64,000 nucleotides of DNA from Bathynomus jamesi (taxonomy: Eukaryota; Arthropoda; Malacostraca; Isopoda; Cirolanidae). The notes under the pieces were generated by a model that worked only from the letters and a program-made list of their open reading frames with translations, did not search any database and had not been told where the DNA came from. Below, piece by piece: positions 9,788-20,829 of the stretch (positions are counted from its first letter, which is position 1; every line of letters starts with the position of its first letter). The DNA lies in NCBI GenBank assembly GCA_023014485.1, contig JAJOZX010002578.1:225001-289000 (forward strand), in the 5' to 3' direction. A program made the position numbers and the translations under genes.

Positions 9788-11418
9788 CAGGATGTTTAAT
9801 AACATGTGGGACGCACTTTCAGGATGGATTTGGGACCTGAAAACAATGAAAAAAGTTTATATAAACATATGCCCGAAATCGCTTTGTTTCCGAGTTACAC
9901 CCCGTTATGTGTTCCAGCAAGTATCCGCCTTACCTTTGAAGGAAGTGCTCAAAATGACTGCCTTGCGCTTGAATACACGTCTGAACACGCCTCGTCATAG
10001 ACTGCCTGACACGGTCAAACAGCCCAGGTATTGCTCGAATTTTCTGGCAGCCTTGTTCTACATGTTGGCGAAGCATTGCAACGTTGTCAATGGATGTCAC
10101 GTAGACGATGGATTTCAGATGACCCCACAGCTAAAAATCGAGTGGATTCAGGTCCGGGGAGCGAGCAGGCCAAGCGATGGGTCCTCCACGGCCTATCCAT
10201 TTATCAGGGAAATGGTCATCCAAATAGTCTCTGGCTACTCGACTAAAATGAGGCGGAGCACCGTCATGCATAAACCACATATGACGTCGGACACCAAGAG
10301 GAACTTCATCTAGTAAATCGCTTAAATCATTCCTTAAAAAATTGGAATACGATTCTCCGGTTAATCTTCCAGGCAAAACAAAAGGACCGATTAAGTTGTC
10401 AGCAATAAGTCTGCCCATACATTGATACTAAATTGTTGTTGGTGCCTTGACTAGATGATGGCATGCGGATTCTCTTTGGCCCAGTGATGAGTGTTGTGAA
10501 AATTGATCACGCCATTTCTTGTGAAGGCAGCCTCATCAGAAAACAACTCGGAGGAGAGAAAAAGAGAATCGCGAGCATACTGTTGAGGGAACCAAGTACA
10601 AAGCCTTTCGTGGTGGGAAATCAGCTTGAGTAAGGCCTTGTACTCTCTGACTGTGATATGGGTAAAGCTGTTGGTCCGGTAAAATTCTCCACACAGTTGT
10701 GTATCTTACACTCTCTGCTGCTGCTATCCTTCGGGTGCTGACACCAGGATGTTCCTCCACGGGATTTAGGACCCTCTCCTCCAACTCAACAGTTCTGGCG
10801 CTGATTGGTCTACCACAATCCGAAACTCGCTCGTTGAATGATCCTGTATCACAAGACGCTCGTCTATTCACTGAAAGGTTCTTATCTGGCAGACGGCGAT
10901 TCGGAAACCTTTCCGCATACAGATGTCTTGCTGCGGCAGCATTACACTCGGCAAGTTCATACATGAGATGCATGTCTGCTATTTCTCTGTTTGAATAAAC
11001 CTCCATTCTCACTTCAAATGCACACTATCAGTGAATAGCACAAAAACTTTTAAGGTTTTTTTTTGTCACAAGACTGCACTTATTCACGTTAAGAAGTTAC
11101 GAATATGAACAGTGAAACACCGCGATGCACCTCTGACTAACTGATGGCTCTACACTCAACGATATTGAAACATGTCATAGAGTATACGAAACATTACGAT
11201 CGGCAAGGCCATACATGAAATAAGTCTCGTACACACTCACAAACATTGTCGGCAAGCAGTGTTTGTAAACAGTTTGCGGAAAGAATTGCTGGAACACAAA
11301 ACGGGCTGTAACTCGGAAACAAAGCGATTTCGGGCATATGTTTATATAAACTTTTTTCATTGTTTTCAAGTCCTGAATCCATCCTGAAAGTGCGTCCCAC
11401 ATGTTATGAAACACCCTG
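9788..11418 (-). mobile_element. DD41D mariner-like element with ~130-bp TIRs (copy 1)
   Basis: Ends CAGGATGTTTAATAACATG (left) and, reverse-complemented, CAGGGTGTTTCATAACATG (right) are flanked by TA. The inverted repeats continue to about 9920 and 11280, unusually long for mariner. Length 1631 bp. A sister copy in the opposite orientation is at 16011-17634. The transposase is on the minus strand and broken. Confidence 0.9.
9930..11006 (-). pseudogene. DD41D mariner transposase, two frameshifts and stops
   Basis: ATG at 11006 gives MEVYSNREIADMHLMYEL, an N-terminal HTH, then SDCGRPISARTVELEERV and STRRIAAAESVRYTTVWRIL (second HTH). Compared with the copy at 16420, a 2-nt deletion near 10600 and a 1-nt deletion near 10412 enclose an out-of-frame stretch, with a TAG (CAG to TAG) in between. 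Frame resumes with ADNLIGPFVLPGRL and MHDGAPPHFS (second Asp), RSPDLNPLDF (third Asp, 41 residues between), then a TAG replaces Tyr. The normal stop after EHFL has become Gln, adding two residues before TAA at 9930-9932. Confidence 0.9.
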
Positions 11419-12680
11419 TATATGTATATATAAAGGAATATATTTTCTCAGAAAATTTAGTGAATAATCAGTGCTGATTTAATTCAATAAGGAGTTTTAT
11501 TCATTGACTAAAATATTTTATAATCATTACATAAAGTCTGACGTAGCACCGGGAAAAAAGTTTGCTTAGGAATCTAAATTTAGCAAAAAATTATCAAAAA
11601 TTACTTATTAGTAATGACTAGATTTTGTTACTAAAATTTTCTGACTGTGACCAAAGAGAAAAAAAAAGAGTCATCTGAAAGAAAACCAGAATATTACCAG
11701 TTAGCAACTTTTTATGCTTTTTAGAAATCCTATTTCCCTAGGTGAACTTTTTTCCTGAAATTGTACTGCTAATTCTTATCTAGTAACTAACTTGAAGTGA
11801 ATGGCCTCGTTCCGTACCTAATTTCTCAATATACAAATAATTGACATATTATTATTATTATTATATATTATTATTATATTATAAAGATAAATGTTTTAAA
11901 GCAATTATAGTGTCTGATACACAATGATGGTTTCCAAGTGAATCACTTAGCTTGCTTGTTGAGCTTGGGTTATGTTATGTTATGGGTTAGTTTACGTTAG
12001 GTTGGGTATATATATATATATATATATATATCAGGCACGATTGATTTGCTAATAGGTGCAACGGGGAGATCGTACCCACTTAACAAAACTAAAGTTACAA
12101 TTTATTGCGCCGGCTAAATTGAGAGCATATTATAGAATTCTTACATGCAAAACACGTTTGTAATAACTTTCCTGCGGTTAAAATTACTTAACCTATCACA
12201 AGCCTTTGTTTATCTAATTTTCAACAGAATTTACATCCATGAGAACGTATCTTGTATTATTTGCGCGTCTGGCGCAGAATATTCATTATTGGCAGAAAAC
12301 CTTCATTATTAACAGAACGTAATGATAAAAAATATAGCTCTTCTCGGTACGACACACGTTTTTATCGTACAGTTGAATCTCTCATTGTCATTAAATGTAC
12401 GACAACTTACAATGCAATACATGGCAGCGCGATGCCAGATAACTAATAATTCCACTGATTTATTCGAAGATTTTAGAAATTTGTCGGTGATTTGGAATTT
12501 GTTATATGAAAGTGATTATTATGAGTAATATTGGAAAAAATATAATTTTGTAACTCTCAAAATGAATACTAAACCACGCGATAGAGGAAGGGTGAAAATA
12601 GTGATATCCATCAAAAACACGTTTTCGCCTGTGGTGGTGCTTAGATATCTTAAGACGCGCGACCCCTCAAGTGGTTGTGT
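11419..12680. other. no recognisable gene
   Basis: AT-rich DNA with short (TTA)n (11850-11882) and (TA)n (12006-12031) tracts and a few TTAGG-like words at 11965-12005. Open frames near 12252-12528 overlap in several phases and resemble nothing I know. Confidence 0.5.
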
Positions 12681-12689
12681 GGGTGTTCT

Positions 12690-14050
12690 TGAACTAAAAA
12701 TGGAGTCACTGATTTAAAATCATCTATCTGGCAAAATAAATAAACATGAAACATTAGCTAGTCACGTAAACATTGAGGCCAATTTAGGTATTTTAGGTAC
12801 ACAGAATATAAAATTGAATCTCGATTCAGCTTATAAGAGATCATTTGAGCAGTATAACGAACAAGTTAGGAAAAACAGGTATTTCTTAGAAAAAATTATT
12901 GAAAGTATTAAATTTTGTGCTAATTTTGAACTTCGAAAAATGTCACGAAGAAAATGATTTTTCCAACAATTTGGGTATTTTTAGAGGATTAATGGAATAT
13001 TCTGCCGATTTGGATGCTACTCTAAAAAATCATTTACAAAAGGTTACGCTGTTTAAAAATGTATTTGAAAATATGTATTTATAATTACAAAATACATCAA
13101 TAATAATGCATTTAAATATGCATTTAAATACCATGAAAAATGTATTTATAAATACAGTATTTAAATACAAATTGTATTTAAATACGTATTTAAATATTTA
13201 TCAAATATATTACTGTCCATATCTGTTGACAGTTCCAATATTTTTTTCTAATTCTTCACAAAGATGCTCGGTGTTAGATGAAGTAATTGGAAAAAGATTA
13301 AAGCAAGATGGAATGTTAATATTCGAACAGTGAACAAAGTTTTTGAGTACCGAGAAGCGGTTCTTGACTGCTTAGACAAAATCCGAAAAGAAACGCAACA
13401 ACCTGCAACACGAGATCAAGCAGGAAGTTTGCAGAGACTGCTAACAGATTCTATAGTTGTGTTTTGGCTCCTTGTATTTCGTCACATAATGCCTCATGTG
13501 GATTGTTTCTTTAATAAAATTCAAACAAGAAATACTGACGCAATTCTCACAAGACAAGAAGTGAATGAGTTACAAACCAAAATAATAAAGGTAAGAAACA
13601 AAATGGCTGCAATAATAAAAGACTGTTGAAATCCCTGATGTGATATTTTGCAAATTAAAGAGAACAAGATGCTCAGATACTTCACTTAATTATATGAGTG
13701 ATGAAGCTTCTGTAATTGAAATTTGAGCCATCATACATCATGTTTCAATCCAAGGACAGATTTAACTTTACTGGTCATTTGGTTGCAGTAAAACTTTTTC
13801 AAACAGAACACTACCCACTTTATAGAAATTAATTTCTTGTAGAAGCTTTTACTAAAACAACCGCTATTTATCCTTTTTTGAATAATATTAGGCTTAAATC
13901 GGAACTTGAAGTAGTTTATTACAGAGAAGTCTTCAGTGGACATCAACAAGCCATTTGCTCTCTTTAAATACATTATTGAAAATAGAATGGAAGAAACCTT
14001 TAAAGAAATATTAAAGTTATTAAGAATTTTAGTTACAACTCCAATGGCAT
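12690..14050 (+). pseudogene. hAT transposase, ZMYM1/DUF4371 type, decayed
   Basis: Decayed frames follow the order of a DUF4371-plus-hAT protein. 12715-13070: SIWQNKINKHETLASHV, QYNEQVRKNRYFLEKIIES, SNNLGIFRGLMEYSADLDAT. 13258-13629: RCSVLDEVIGKRL, KARWNVNIRTVNKVFEYREA, VFWLLVFRHIMPHVDCFFNK. 13745-14045: FTGHLVAVKLFQTEHYPLY, VEAFTKTTAIYPFLNNIRLK, ILVTTPMA. An insertion of about 130 bp rich in TATTTAAATAC (13085-13210) interrupts it, and multiple stops occur. The C-terminal dimerisation domain is cut off after TTPMA. Probably domesticated-like in origin, but clearly dead here. Confidence 0.65.
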
Positions 14051-14158
14051 AAGATTAAAAGTTAAAAATTCTTAGTCTTTTATAATAATAGTGAATGGTA
14101 TATTTTAAAGTGATACGTAAATTTAGTTGAGGGGTGAGTGAATTAATAATATTACTAC

Positions 14159-14979
14159 TAATGGTGTACCGATTAATCGGTATCGGCAGAATCGGCCATT
14201 TATGGGAATCGGCATCGGCCAAATTTAGCCGATTCTCTCACGAATTATTTGAAATTTTTTAATTTTCATTACAAAACAAAATCTATATTTATAGAAAACT
14301 GAACAGACAAAAAAACACTTTATGATAATTTGTACTCATTTCAAAGTATAATTATATAAAAATATTTTACACTCATGAAAAAGGCAAAGCTCAATAAATT
14401 AAGTTGCCCATAAATTTACATTTTCTCTAACTAGCTAATCTGTAAATAATATAAACTATTGTAATCTCCTACTCTATATTAATAATAATTCTATATTAAA
14501 TCGTACTTTATTTTAAGTATTTTAATAATTTTATAACCCCAAATTTTATATTCATTTTTTTTTATTCAAATGGCCACAAGGGACTTCAAATTTTAGTGAA
14601 AATTTTGTTGTTTATATTGTTGAAGAAAGAAAATACCTTCAACATAAGGAAAAACAATTACTTTAAATATTGGTATTCGATTTATGAAATTAAAATATAA
14701 TTATTTTATCATTCAATGAGTAATAAAACATTTTAACATCATTTTAGCTACGGTATATGAGTAACAAATTCTGGTGCTGTATAGTGTGAAGTGAACTAAG
14801 GAAAAGCATTTAAACAAATTTGAAATGTAAAAATATGAAAATTGAAAGTTTTCACATTAAATCAGTAAAATTTATGGATAAAATTAATTTTTTTAAATAT
14901 AGGCAAAGAATCGGCATCGCCATCGGCACTTTTTCATGGAATCGGCATCGGCTAAATTTTTGGAAGCGGTACATCACTA
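14159..14979. mobile_element. non-autonomous hAT element (821 bp), perfect TSD
   Basis: Left TIR TAATGGTGTACCG and right TIR (reverse-complemented) TAGTGATGTACCG. Flanked by identical 8-bp duplications ATTACTAC (14151-14158, 14980-14987). Subterminal regions contain repeats of ATCGGC/GCCGAT (14175-14235 and 14905-14955). The interior is AT-rich with no transposase. Confidence 0.9.
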
Positions 14980-15110
14980 ATTACTACGAAAAGCAACATA
15001 ACTGATGGCACGCTACCATAAATTGTAACATCTGGCTTATGTATAAGATTGTAAATAATCATAGAATTGATCGCGATACCATCTGTGCAGTTAAATAATT
15101 TATGAACATA

Positions 15111-15248
15111 GGGCGGGTGGCAACAAAATTATCTGTATAACATTCCGACTGTGAAAAACATTTGGGGTACAGGACTAATACTCATCTTAGCGATGTTCAA
15201 GTTCGTTCTTCATGATCACTCGTGTCAAAAAACGTTTGCCACCCACCC
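15111..15248. mobile_element. possible short MITE (138 bp)
   Basis: GGGCGGGTGGCAA at the left is matched by the inverted TTGCCACCCACCC at the right. No clear target duplication, so the element type is unknown. Confidence 0.35.
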
Positions 15249-15934
15249 ACGAATGGACCAATTGATTAAATCAACCACCATCCACCGACCCACCGACATT
15301 CTGGGTCACCGAGGGAAGGGCCCTCACTCCGGGAGAGAAACCCCGCATCCAACCCCCGCACCCAACACATGAAATCGCACCACCATGCTATGATATCACG
15401 AGTCGCCACTGATATATATACACTCGAAGGATATGTCCCAAATTTTAGCAGTGAAATAAAAATACACTGAAAAGAAAAACTAGGTAGATTCTGAACTGTC
15501 CCAGCTGATGCGGTTGGTCCAGGGGACCATAAAAAAGGAGATGGGAAGTACTCTCAAAATACGAGGTCCAAAATTGTTCATGTTGCCAAAAACCTGAGGA
15601 ACCTCCAGCACACCAACCTAACTATCTCCAAACGCTAACTCGACAGGTTCTGCGTAAAAGCCCTGACTAGCCAAGCATATAGCTGGCTAAGAAGACGGAA
15701 TGAGAGTTGAAAACAACTCTCTCCTTCATCAAATCCTCCAAATGAGGCCGGATGCAGAAGAGGGATTGAACGTAAGTATACTAACGTGTAAATATGTGAC
15801 TCACCACTGAACGAAAATTATTTTCGATATTCATTCCATTATGAATTATAAATTGTGGTATATTATCTTAGCTATATTTTTTATTTTATTTTATTTCCAA
15901 GCAATTTCTTCTTCTCCCCGAAAAAAAACCTATT
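15249..15934. other. no recognisable feature
   Basis: Mixed-composition sequence with C-rich words at about 15240-15370 and no frame that resembles a protein family. Confidence 0.5.
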
Positions 15935-15948
15935 CAGTATATATATAT

Positions 15949-16010
<62 letters not shown>
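15935..16010. repeat. (TA)n microsatellite
   Basis: About 70 bp of near-pure TA. The mariner at 16011 begins exactly where it stops. Confidence 0.95.
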
Positions 16011-16013
<3 letters not shown>

Positions 16014-17634
16014 GGTGTTTCATAACATGTGGGGACGCACTTTCAAGATGGATTCAGGACCTGGAAACAATGAAAAAAGTTTATATAAACATATGCCAGA
16101 AATCGCTTTGTTTCCGAGTTACAGCCCGTTTTGTGTTCCAGCAATTCTTTCCATAAACTGTTTACAAACACTGCTTGCCGACAATGTTTGTGAGTGTGTA
16201 CGAGACTTATTTCATGTATGGCCTTGCCGATTGTAATATTTCGTATACTCTATGACATGTTTCAATATCGTTGAGTATAGAGCCATCAGTCAGTCAGAGG
16301 TGCATCGCTGTGTTTCACTGTTCGTATTCGTAACTTCTTACCGTGAATAAGTGCAGTCTTGTGAAAAAAAACTTAAAAGTTTTTGTGCTATTCACTCATA
16401 GTGTGCATTTGAAGTGAGAATGGAGGCTTATTCAAACAGAGAAATGGCACACATGCATCTCATGTATGGACTTGCCGAGTGTAATGCTGCCGCAGCAAGA
16501 CGTCTGTATGCGGAAAGGTTTCCGAATCGCCGTCTGCCAGATAAGACCTTTCAGAGAATAGACGAGCGTCTTGGTGATACAGGATCATTCAACAAGCGAG
16601 TTTCAGATGGTGGTAGACCAATCAGTGCCAGAACTGTTGAGTTGGAGGAGAGGGTCCTGAATCGCGTGGAGGAACATCCTGGTGTCAGCACCCGAAGGAT
16701 AGCAGCAGCAGAGAGTGTAAGATACACAACTGTGTGGAGAATTTTACGGGAACAACAGCTCTACCTCTATCACATTCAAAGAGTACGAGGCCTTACTCAA
16801 GCTGATTTCCCACCACGAGAGGCTTTTTGTACTTGGTTCCTTCAACAATGTGCCCGCGATCCTCTTTTTCTATCCTCCGTGTTGTTTTCTGATGAGGCTG
16901 CCTTCACAAGAAATGGCGTGATCAATTTTCACAACACTCATCACTGGGCCGAAGAGAATCCGCATGCCATCATCCAGTCAAAGCACTAACAACAATTTAG
17001 TAGCAATGTATGGGCAGGACTTACTGCCGACAACTTAATCGGTCCTTTTGTTTTGCCTGGAAGATTAACAAGAGAATCCTATTCCAATTTTTTAAGGAAT
17101 TGTTTAAGCGATTTACTAGATGAAGTTCCTCTTGGTGTCCGACGTATGTGGTTTATGCATGACGGTGCTCCGCCTCATTTCAGTCGAGTAGCCAGAGACT
17201 ATTTGGATGACCATTTCGCTGATAAATGGATAGGCCATGGTGGACCCATTGCGTGGCCTGCTCGCTCCCCGGACCTGAATCCACTCGATTTTTACCTGTG
17301 GGGTCATCTGAAATCCATCGTCTACGTGACACCCATTTACAACGTTGAAATGTTTCGCTAACATGTAGAACAAAGATGCCAGAAAATCCGAGCATTACCT
17401 GGAATGTTTGAACGCGTCAGGCAGTCTATGACGAGGCGTGTTCAGGCGTGTATTCAAGCGCAATGCGGGCATTTTGAGCACTTCCTTTAAAGGTAAGGTA
17501 GACACTTGCTGGAACACATCACGGGCTGTAACTCGGAAACAATGAAAAAAGTTTATATAAACATATTCCCGAAATTGCTGTTTTCAGATCCTGAATCCAT
17601 CCTGAGAGTGCGTCCCACATGTTATGAAGCACCA
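16011..17634 (+). mobile_element. DD41D mariner-like element with long TIRs (copy 2)
   Basis: It starts CAGGGTGTTTCATAACATG after (TA)n and ends at a worn terminus (ACATGTTATGAAGCACC). It shares long terminal repeats and transposase with 9788-11418 but lies in opposite orientation. Near 17540 the right repeat has lost a segment present in the left. The transposase is uninterrupted apart from two nonsense codons. Confidence 0.9.
16420..17490 (+). pseudogene. DD41D mariner transposase with two ochre stops
   Basis: ATG at 16420 (the GTG two codons earlier is less likely). 357 codons in one frame, interrupted by TAA at 16987-16989 (codon 190) and 17359-17361 (codon 314). Comparison with the copy on 9930-11006 suggests both were CAA glutamine codons. 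Visible parts: HTH region MEAYSNREMAHMHLMYG; SDGGRPISARTVELEERV; RRIAAAESVRYTTVWRIL; SSVLFSDEAAFTRNG (first Asp); VWAGLTADNLIGPFVLPGRL; FMHDGAPPHFS (second Asp); RSPDLNPLDFYLWGHLK (third Asp, 41 residues between); C-terminus GHFEHFL. One codon (His in the sister copy, before MWFMHDG) is deleted in frame. Confidence 0.9.
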
Positions 17635-17660
17635 TATATATATATATTATATATATATTG

Positions 17661-18175
17661 AATATTCGAAAAAATATACATCCAGAATTTTTTAATTATC
17701 GGTTTCCAATACCCAAACTCTAGTTTGAATTAAGCGTACCCAAATAAAAAAGGTCCATAAAAATTATAAATATATGCATGTGAAAATAAATTTAAATAAA
17801 AATAAAAAATAAAAAAATAAGTAAATAAATAAATGATGGAAATTTAAGTAAGAAAAATTAATATAAAAAAATATTGCGCGATGGCGGAAAAAATAGGTTT
17901 TTGGAATTTTTTCGATGCCGCCATGATGAACCGAAGCTTATCAGAGAGAAGAAAAATAAGTAATGGAATGATCTCATTGTGTATATACGTAGCGATAAAG
18001 AAGTATCATCAATGCATATTGATTGAAATTCATAATGAAAGGGAAATGTTCTACAGTATTTACATTTACAAACTTTGTTCCGCCACAATTCAGGCTTGCT
18101 GTGTAGCTATCGTTTAAAGAACGAAGTTGTTAGATACAGGAAAATTGTTGGTAATTGCAATCATTATTATTATTA
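17661..18175. other. no recognisable feature
   Basis: AT-rich sequence with A-runs. The frames at 17858-18117 overlap on both strands and resemble nothing known. Confidence 0.5.
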
Positions 18176-18585
18176 CTAGGCCGGGTACCCGGCGTTGCCT
18201 GGGTTAAGGTTAGGTACCCCCCGGGTACCTAAACCCCCCTTTATTCAACTTAGGAGCTAACCCCGTCCCCCATTACCCCCACCCCTCCCCATTACCCCCA
18301 CCCTTTTACCATTACTTTCCGGGATAAATTTCACAAACAGACAGGCTAAACTACAGAAAAGAACGCAGCCGTGAAAATTTTGAGCTTCACATTGTGTCAA
18401 GATTTCTGAATCTGATTAGATATCCCCCAAAACTCCCCTGACCAAATAATTGAACTCCCAATTACTGTCGGTTCAATTATTTGGTCAATAAAACTATAGA
18501 AAAGAACACAGTCATCAAAATCTTGAGCTTCACATTGCCGCCCGTAATTTCTGAAAGTGTGACCGACGGACGGACGGACGGACGG

Positions 18586-18620
<35 letters not shown>

Positions 18621-18673
18621 GACAGCTCTCTTATTATATAGTATAGATTATTATTATTATTATTATTATTATA
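18176..18673. repeat. unclassified retroelement-like end with (GACG/GACA)n and (TTA)n tail
   Basis: Begins CTAGGCCGGGTACCCGGCG and continues through C-rich DNA. It contains a duplicated block (AGAAAAGAACGCAGCCGTGA at 18357 and a diverged copy at about 18494), a GACG/GACA tetranucleotide array at 18563-18620, then TATAGTATAGATTATTATT. Ends of this kind recur in arthropod genomes as retroposon tails. A short relative in reverse orientation is at about 39388-39432. The family is not identified. Confidence 0.45.
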
Positions 18674-19386
18674 AGTAGCAAGTGTATAAAAATGTCTGAA
18701 CTCCAATTTAACTCTTAATCTTTGGTTTAAAATCTTAAAACAAAGTAGATTAAACAATCCCAAGCAATGTTTATCCAACGAAAACTTGAGATCTTGCGCT
18801 CTAAATCCTGTCTACTCTCTCTACCTTAAAAGTTAAAGTAAAAATGAGGTTAATTATATTCTGCAAATAATAAAGTATTTGAAGAGTAGACCTACATAGT
18901 TGTTAGATCGAAAATGGGTTAAACGGTTTTTTTCTTTTAAAGAGAATAGTCCTCCGAAATTTAAAAAAAGGCGTAGTTTTTTCCAGTTTTAGGGATTAAA
19001 GAAAAACATTTAGATTACTTTCGATGCCTAGTTTCGGAAAACTACTAGTTAATGACCAATCAGTAAAGAGTGGGTCACACAAAATAATAAAACATCCAAA
19101 TAAAACCAATAATATCAATTAGTAATTTTTAATTACTCATTGGTATATCTAGGCGAAGTTTTTGGGGGGGTGCGGGGGGAACTATACCTTTAATCTACTA
19201 GAATTACTCTTCAAATGTTTTACATTCAGTGTACATTTAGGCTCAACTGTGCTCTCATTTTTAAACTGATCACAGTGGACAAGATTTAGATCGTATAGTT
19301 CCTCAATTTTCTTTCCATTTGTTGCGTTTCCCAGTTTGTTTACAATAATCACGCGTATAAAGCCAAAAGAAAGACATATAATAATA
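18674..19386. other. no recognisable feature
   Basis: Mostly AT-rich, with a short G-run at about 19160-19180. No supported coding region. Confidence 0.5.
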
Positions 19387-20722
19387 CAGGGTGTCCATAA
19401 ATGTTTACCCTGAAAACAGTATGCTCTCATGTTTTAATGACGAATCTTACATCCGTTTTCTTTTTACAGGTGATCTCGTACACGCATAGAGTTTCTGTGC
19501 TGGTGTGTTTCGTCTACCGCATTCGCCGCTAGGAGCGCTGTAGTAGCTGTTCAGTTAAGATGGCGTCTGTGACAGAGAAGGCACAATGTGTTGTGTGGCT
19601 TGCAGAAACAAAATCTCCTGTCAGTGTTCAGCGAAGGTTCAGAACAAAGTATGGAAAGAATCCACCTGATGTGAAGTTAATTAAGTCGTGGATGAAAAAA
19701 TTCTTGGAAACTGGAAACGTGGAAAAGGGAAAGAGCAGTGGTAGACCATCAGTTTCCGATGGGACGGTGGAAAACATTCAAACTGCTTTCACACGGTCAC
19801 CAAGGAAATCGGTGAGACAAGCTTCATGCCAACTAAAGATACCGAAGTCTACGGTGCACAAGGTGTTACACAAACGTTTGAAGTTACACGCCTACAAGGT
19901 ACAAATTGTTCAAGAACTGAAGTCTGATGACCGTCCAAAACGTGAACAATTCGCTATTGACATTTTGAACAGCATTGACGAGGATAATGACTTCTTGTTA
20001 CGTGTCTGCTTTTCAGACGAGGCTACGTTTCATCTTAGTGGTAGAGTCAACAGACACAATGTGCGTATTTGGGGATCGGAAAACCCACGTGCCGTAAGGG
20101 AGCATATTCGGGGCAGTCGGAAGATCAATGTCTGGTGTGGACTAATGCATGACCAGATAATTGGTCCTTTCTTCTTCGCTGAGAACACTGTTTCCGCAAC
20201 TGTGTACCTGGATATGCTCACCAATTACGCCATCCCCCAGCTGCAGGACAGGCAGCCAACTGTCATCTTCCAACAAGATGGGGCACCCCCTCATTGGGCG
20301 CATGTTGTTCGTGAAACTCTCGACGCAACATTTCCAAATCGATGGATTGGCAGGGACGGGCCAATCCCATGGCCCCTAAGATCACCAGACATTACGCCGC
20401 TGGATTTCTTTCTCTGGGGTCATGTTAAAGATTTGGTTTATGCAATAGTTGTTCCAGATATCAGGACATTGCGAGAACGCATTACGGATGCAATTGCAAC
20501 AGTTAACCCACAAATGTTGGAAAATGTGTGGCGTGAATGTGAATACCGTTTAAACATTTTACATGCCACTAGGGGTGCATATGTGGAAGCTTATTAAGTT
20601 CATTAACTATGTATCAAAACTTTGTATGTTTGTCTACTTATGATTAAAACTGTGTTTGAATACGAATGTTATTTAAAAGTTATAGCATGCTTTAATCAGG
20701 GTAATCATTTATGGACACCCTG
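19387..20722 (+). mobile_element. complete DD41D mariner-like transposon (1336 bp)
   Basis: Left end CAGGGTGTCCATAAATGTTT and right end, reverse-complemented, CAGGGTGTCCATAAATGATT. Flanked by TA at 19385-19386 and 20723-20724. The terminal repeats match closely over about 25 bp and loosely over about 55 bp. A single uninterrupted transposase gene lies inside, with a 173-bp leader. All parts needed for transposition appear to be present. It is the best candidate in the window for a recently active element. Confidence 0.95.
19560..20597 (+). CDS. intact DD41D mariner-like transposase (345 aa)
   Basis: A cut-and-paste transposase that would bind its element's terminal repeats in the nucleus and insert at TA. 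Start MASVTEKAQCVVWLAE at the first ATG in frame. Residues 1-55 are an N-terminal helix-turn-helix. SSGRPSVSD (59-67) is the GRPR-like linker, and VRQASCQLKIPKSTVHKVLH (85-104) is the second HTH. The catalytic residues are D153 (CFSDEATFH), D240 (FQQDGAPPH) and D282 (SPDITPLDFF), with 41 residues between the last two: DD41D. WGHVKDLVY follows, as expected, and the C-terminus ends YVEAY. Length is normal for the group and no stop or frameshift is seen. It is distinct from the family at 9788 and 16011. Activity is inferred only from integrity. Confidence 0.95.
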   Translation: MASVTEKAQCVVWLAETKSPVSVQRRFRTKYGKNPPDVKLIKSWMKKFLETGNVEKGKSSGRPSVSDGTVENIQTAFTRSPRKSVRQASCQLKIPKSTVHKVLHKRLKLHAYKVQIVQELKSDDRPKREQFAIDILNSIDEDNDFLLRVCFSDEATFHLSGRVNRHNVRIWGSENPRAVREHIRGSRKINVWCGLMHDQIIGPFFFAENTVSATVYLDMLTNYAIPQLQDRQPTVIFQQDGAPPHWAHVVRETLDATFPNRWIGRDGPIPWPLRSPDITPLDFFLWGHVKDLVYAIVVPDIRTLRERITDAIATVNPQMLENVWRECEYRLNILHATRGAYVEAY

Positions 20723-20829
20723 TAGATTACATCTATAGGCCTACAACTGTGTAATTTTGAAATATACAATATATTTATTTATAAACACGAGTGTGTATAT
20801 ACTGTAAAGTGAAAATGAAAATTAAAATG

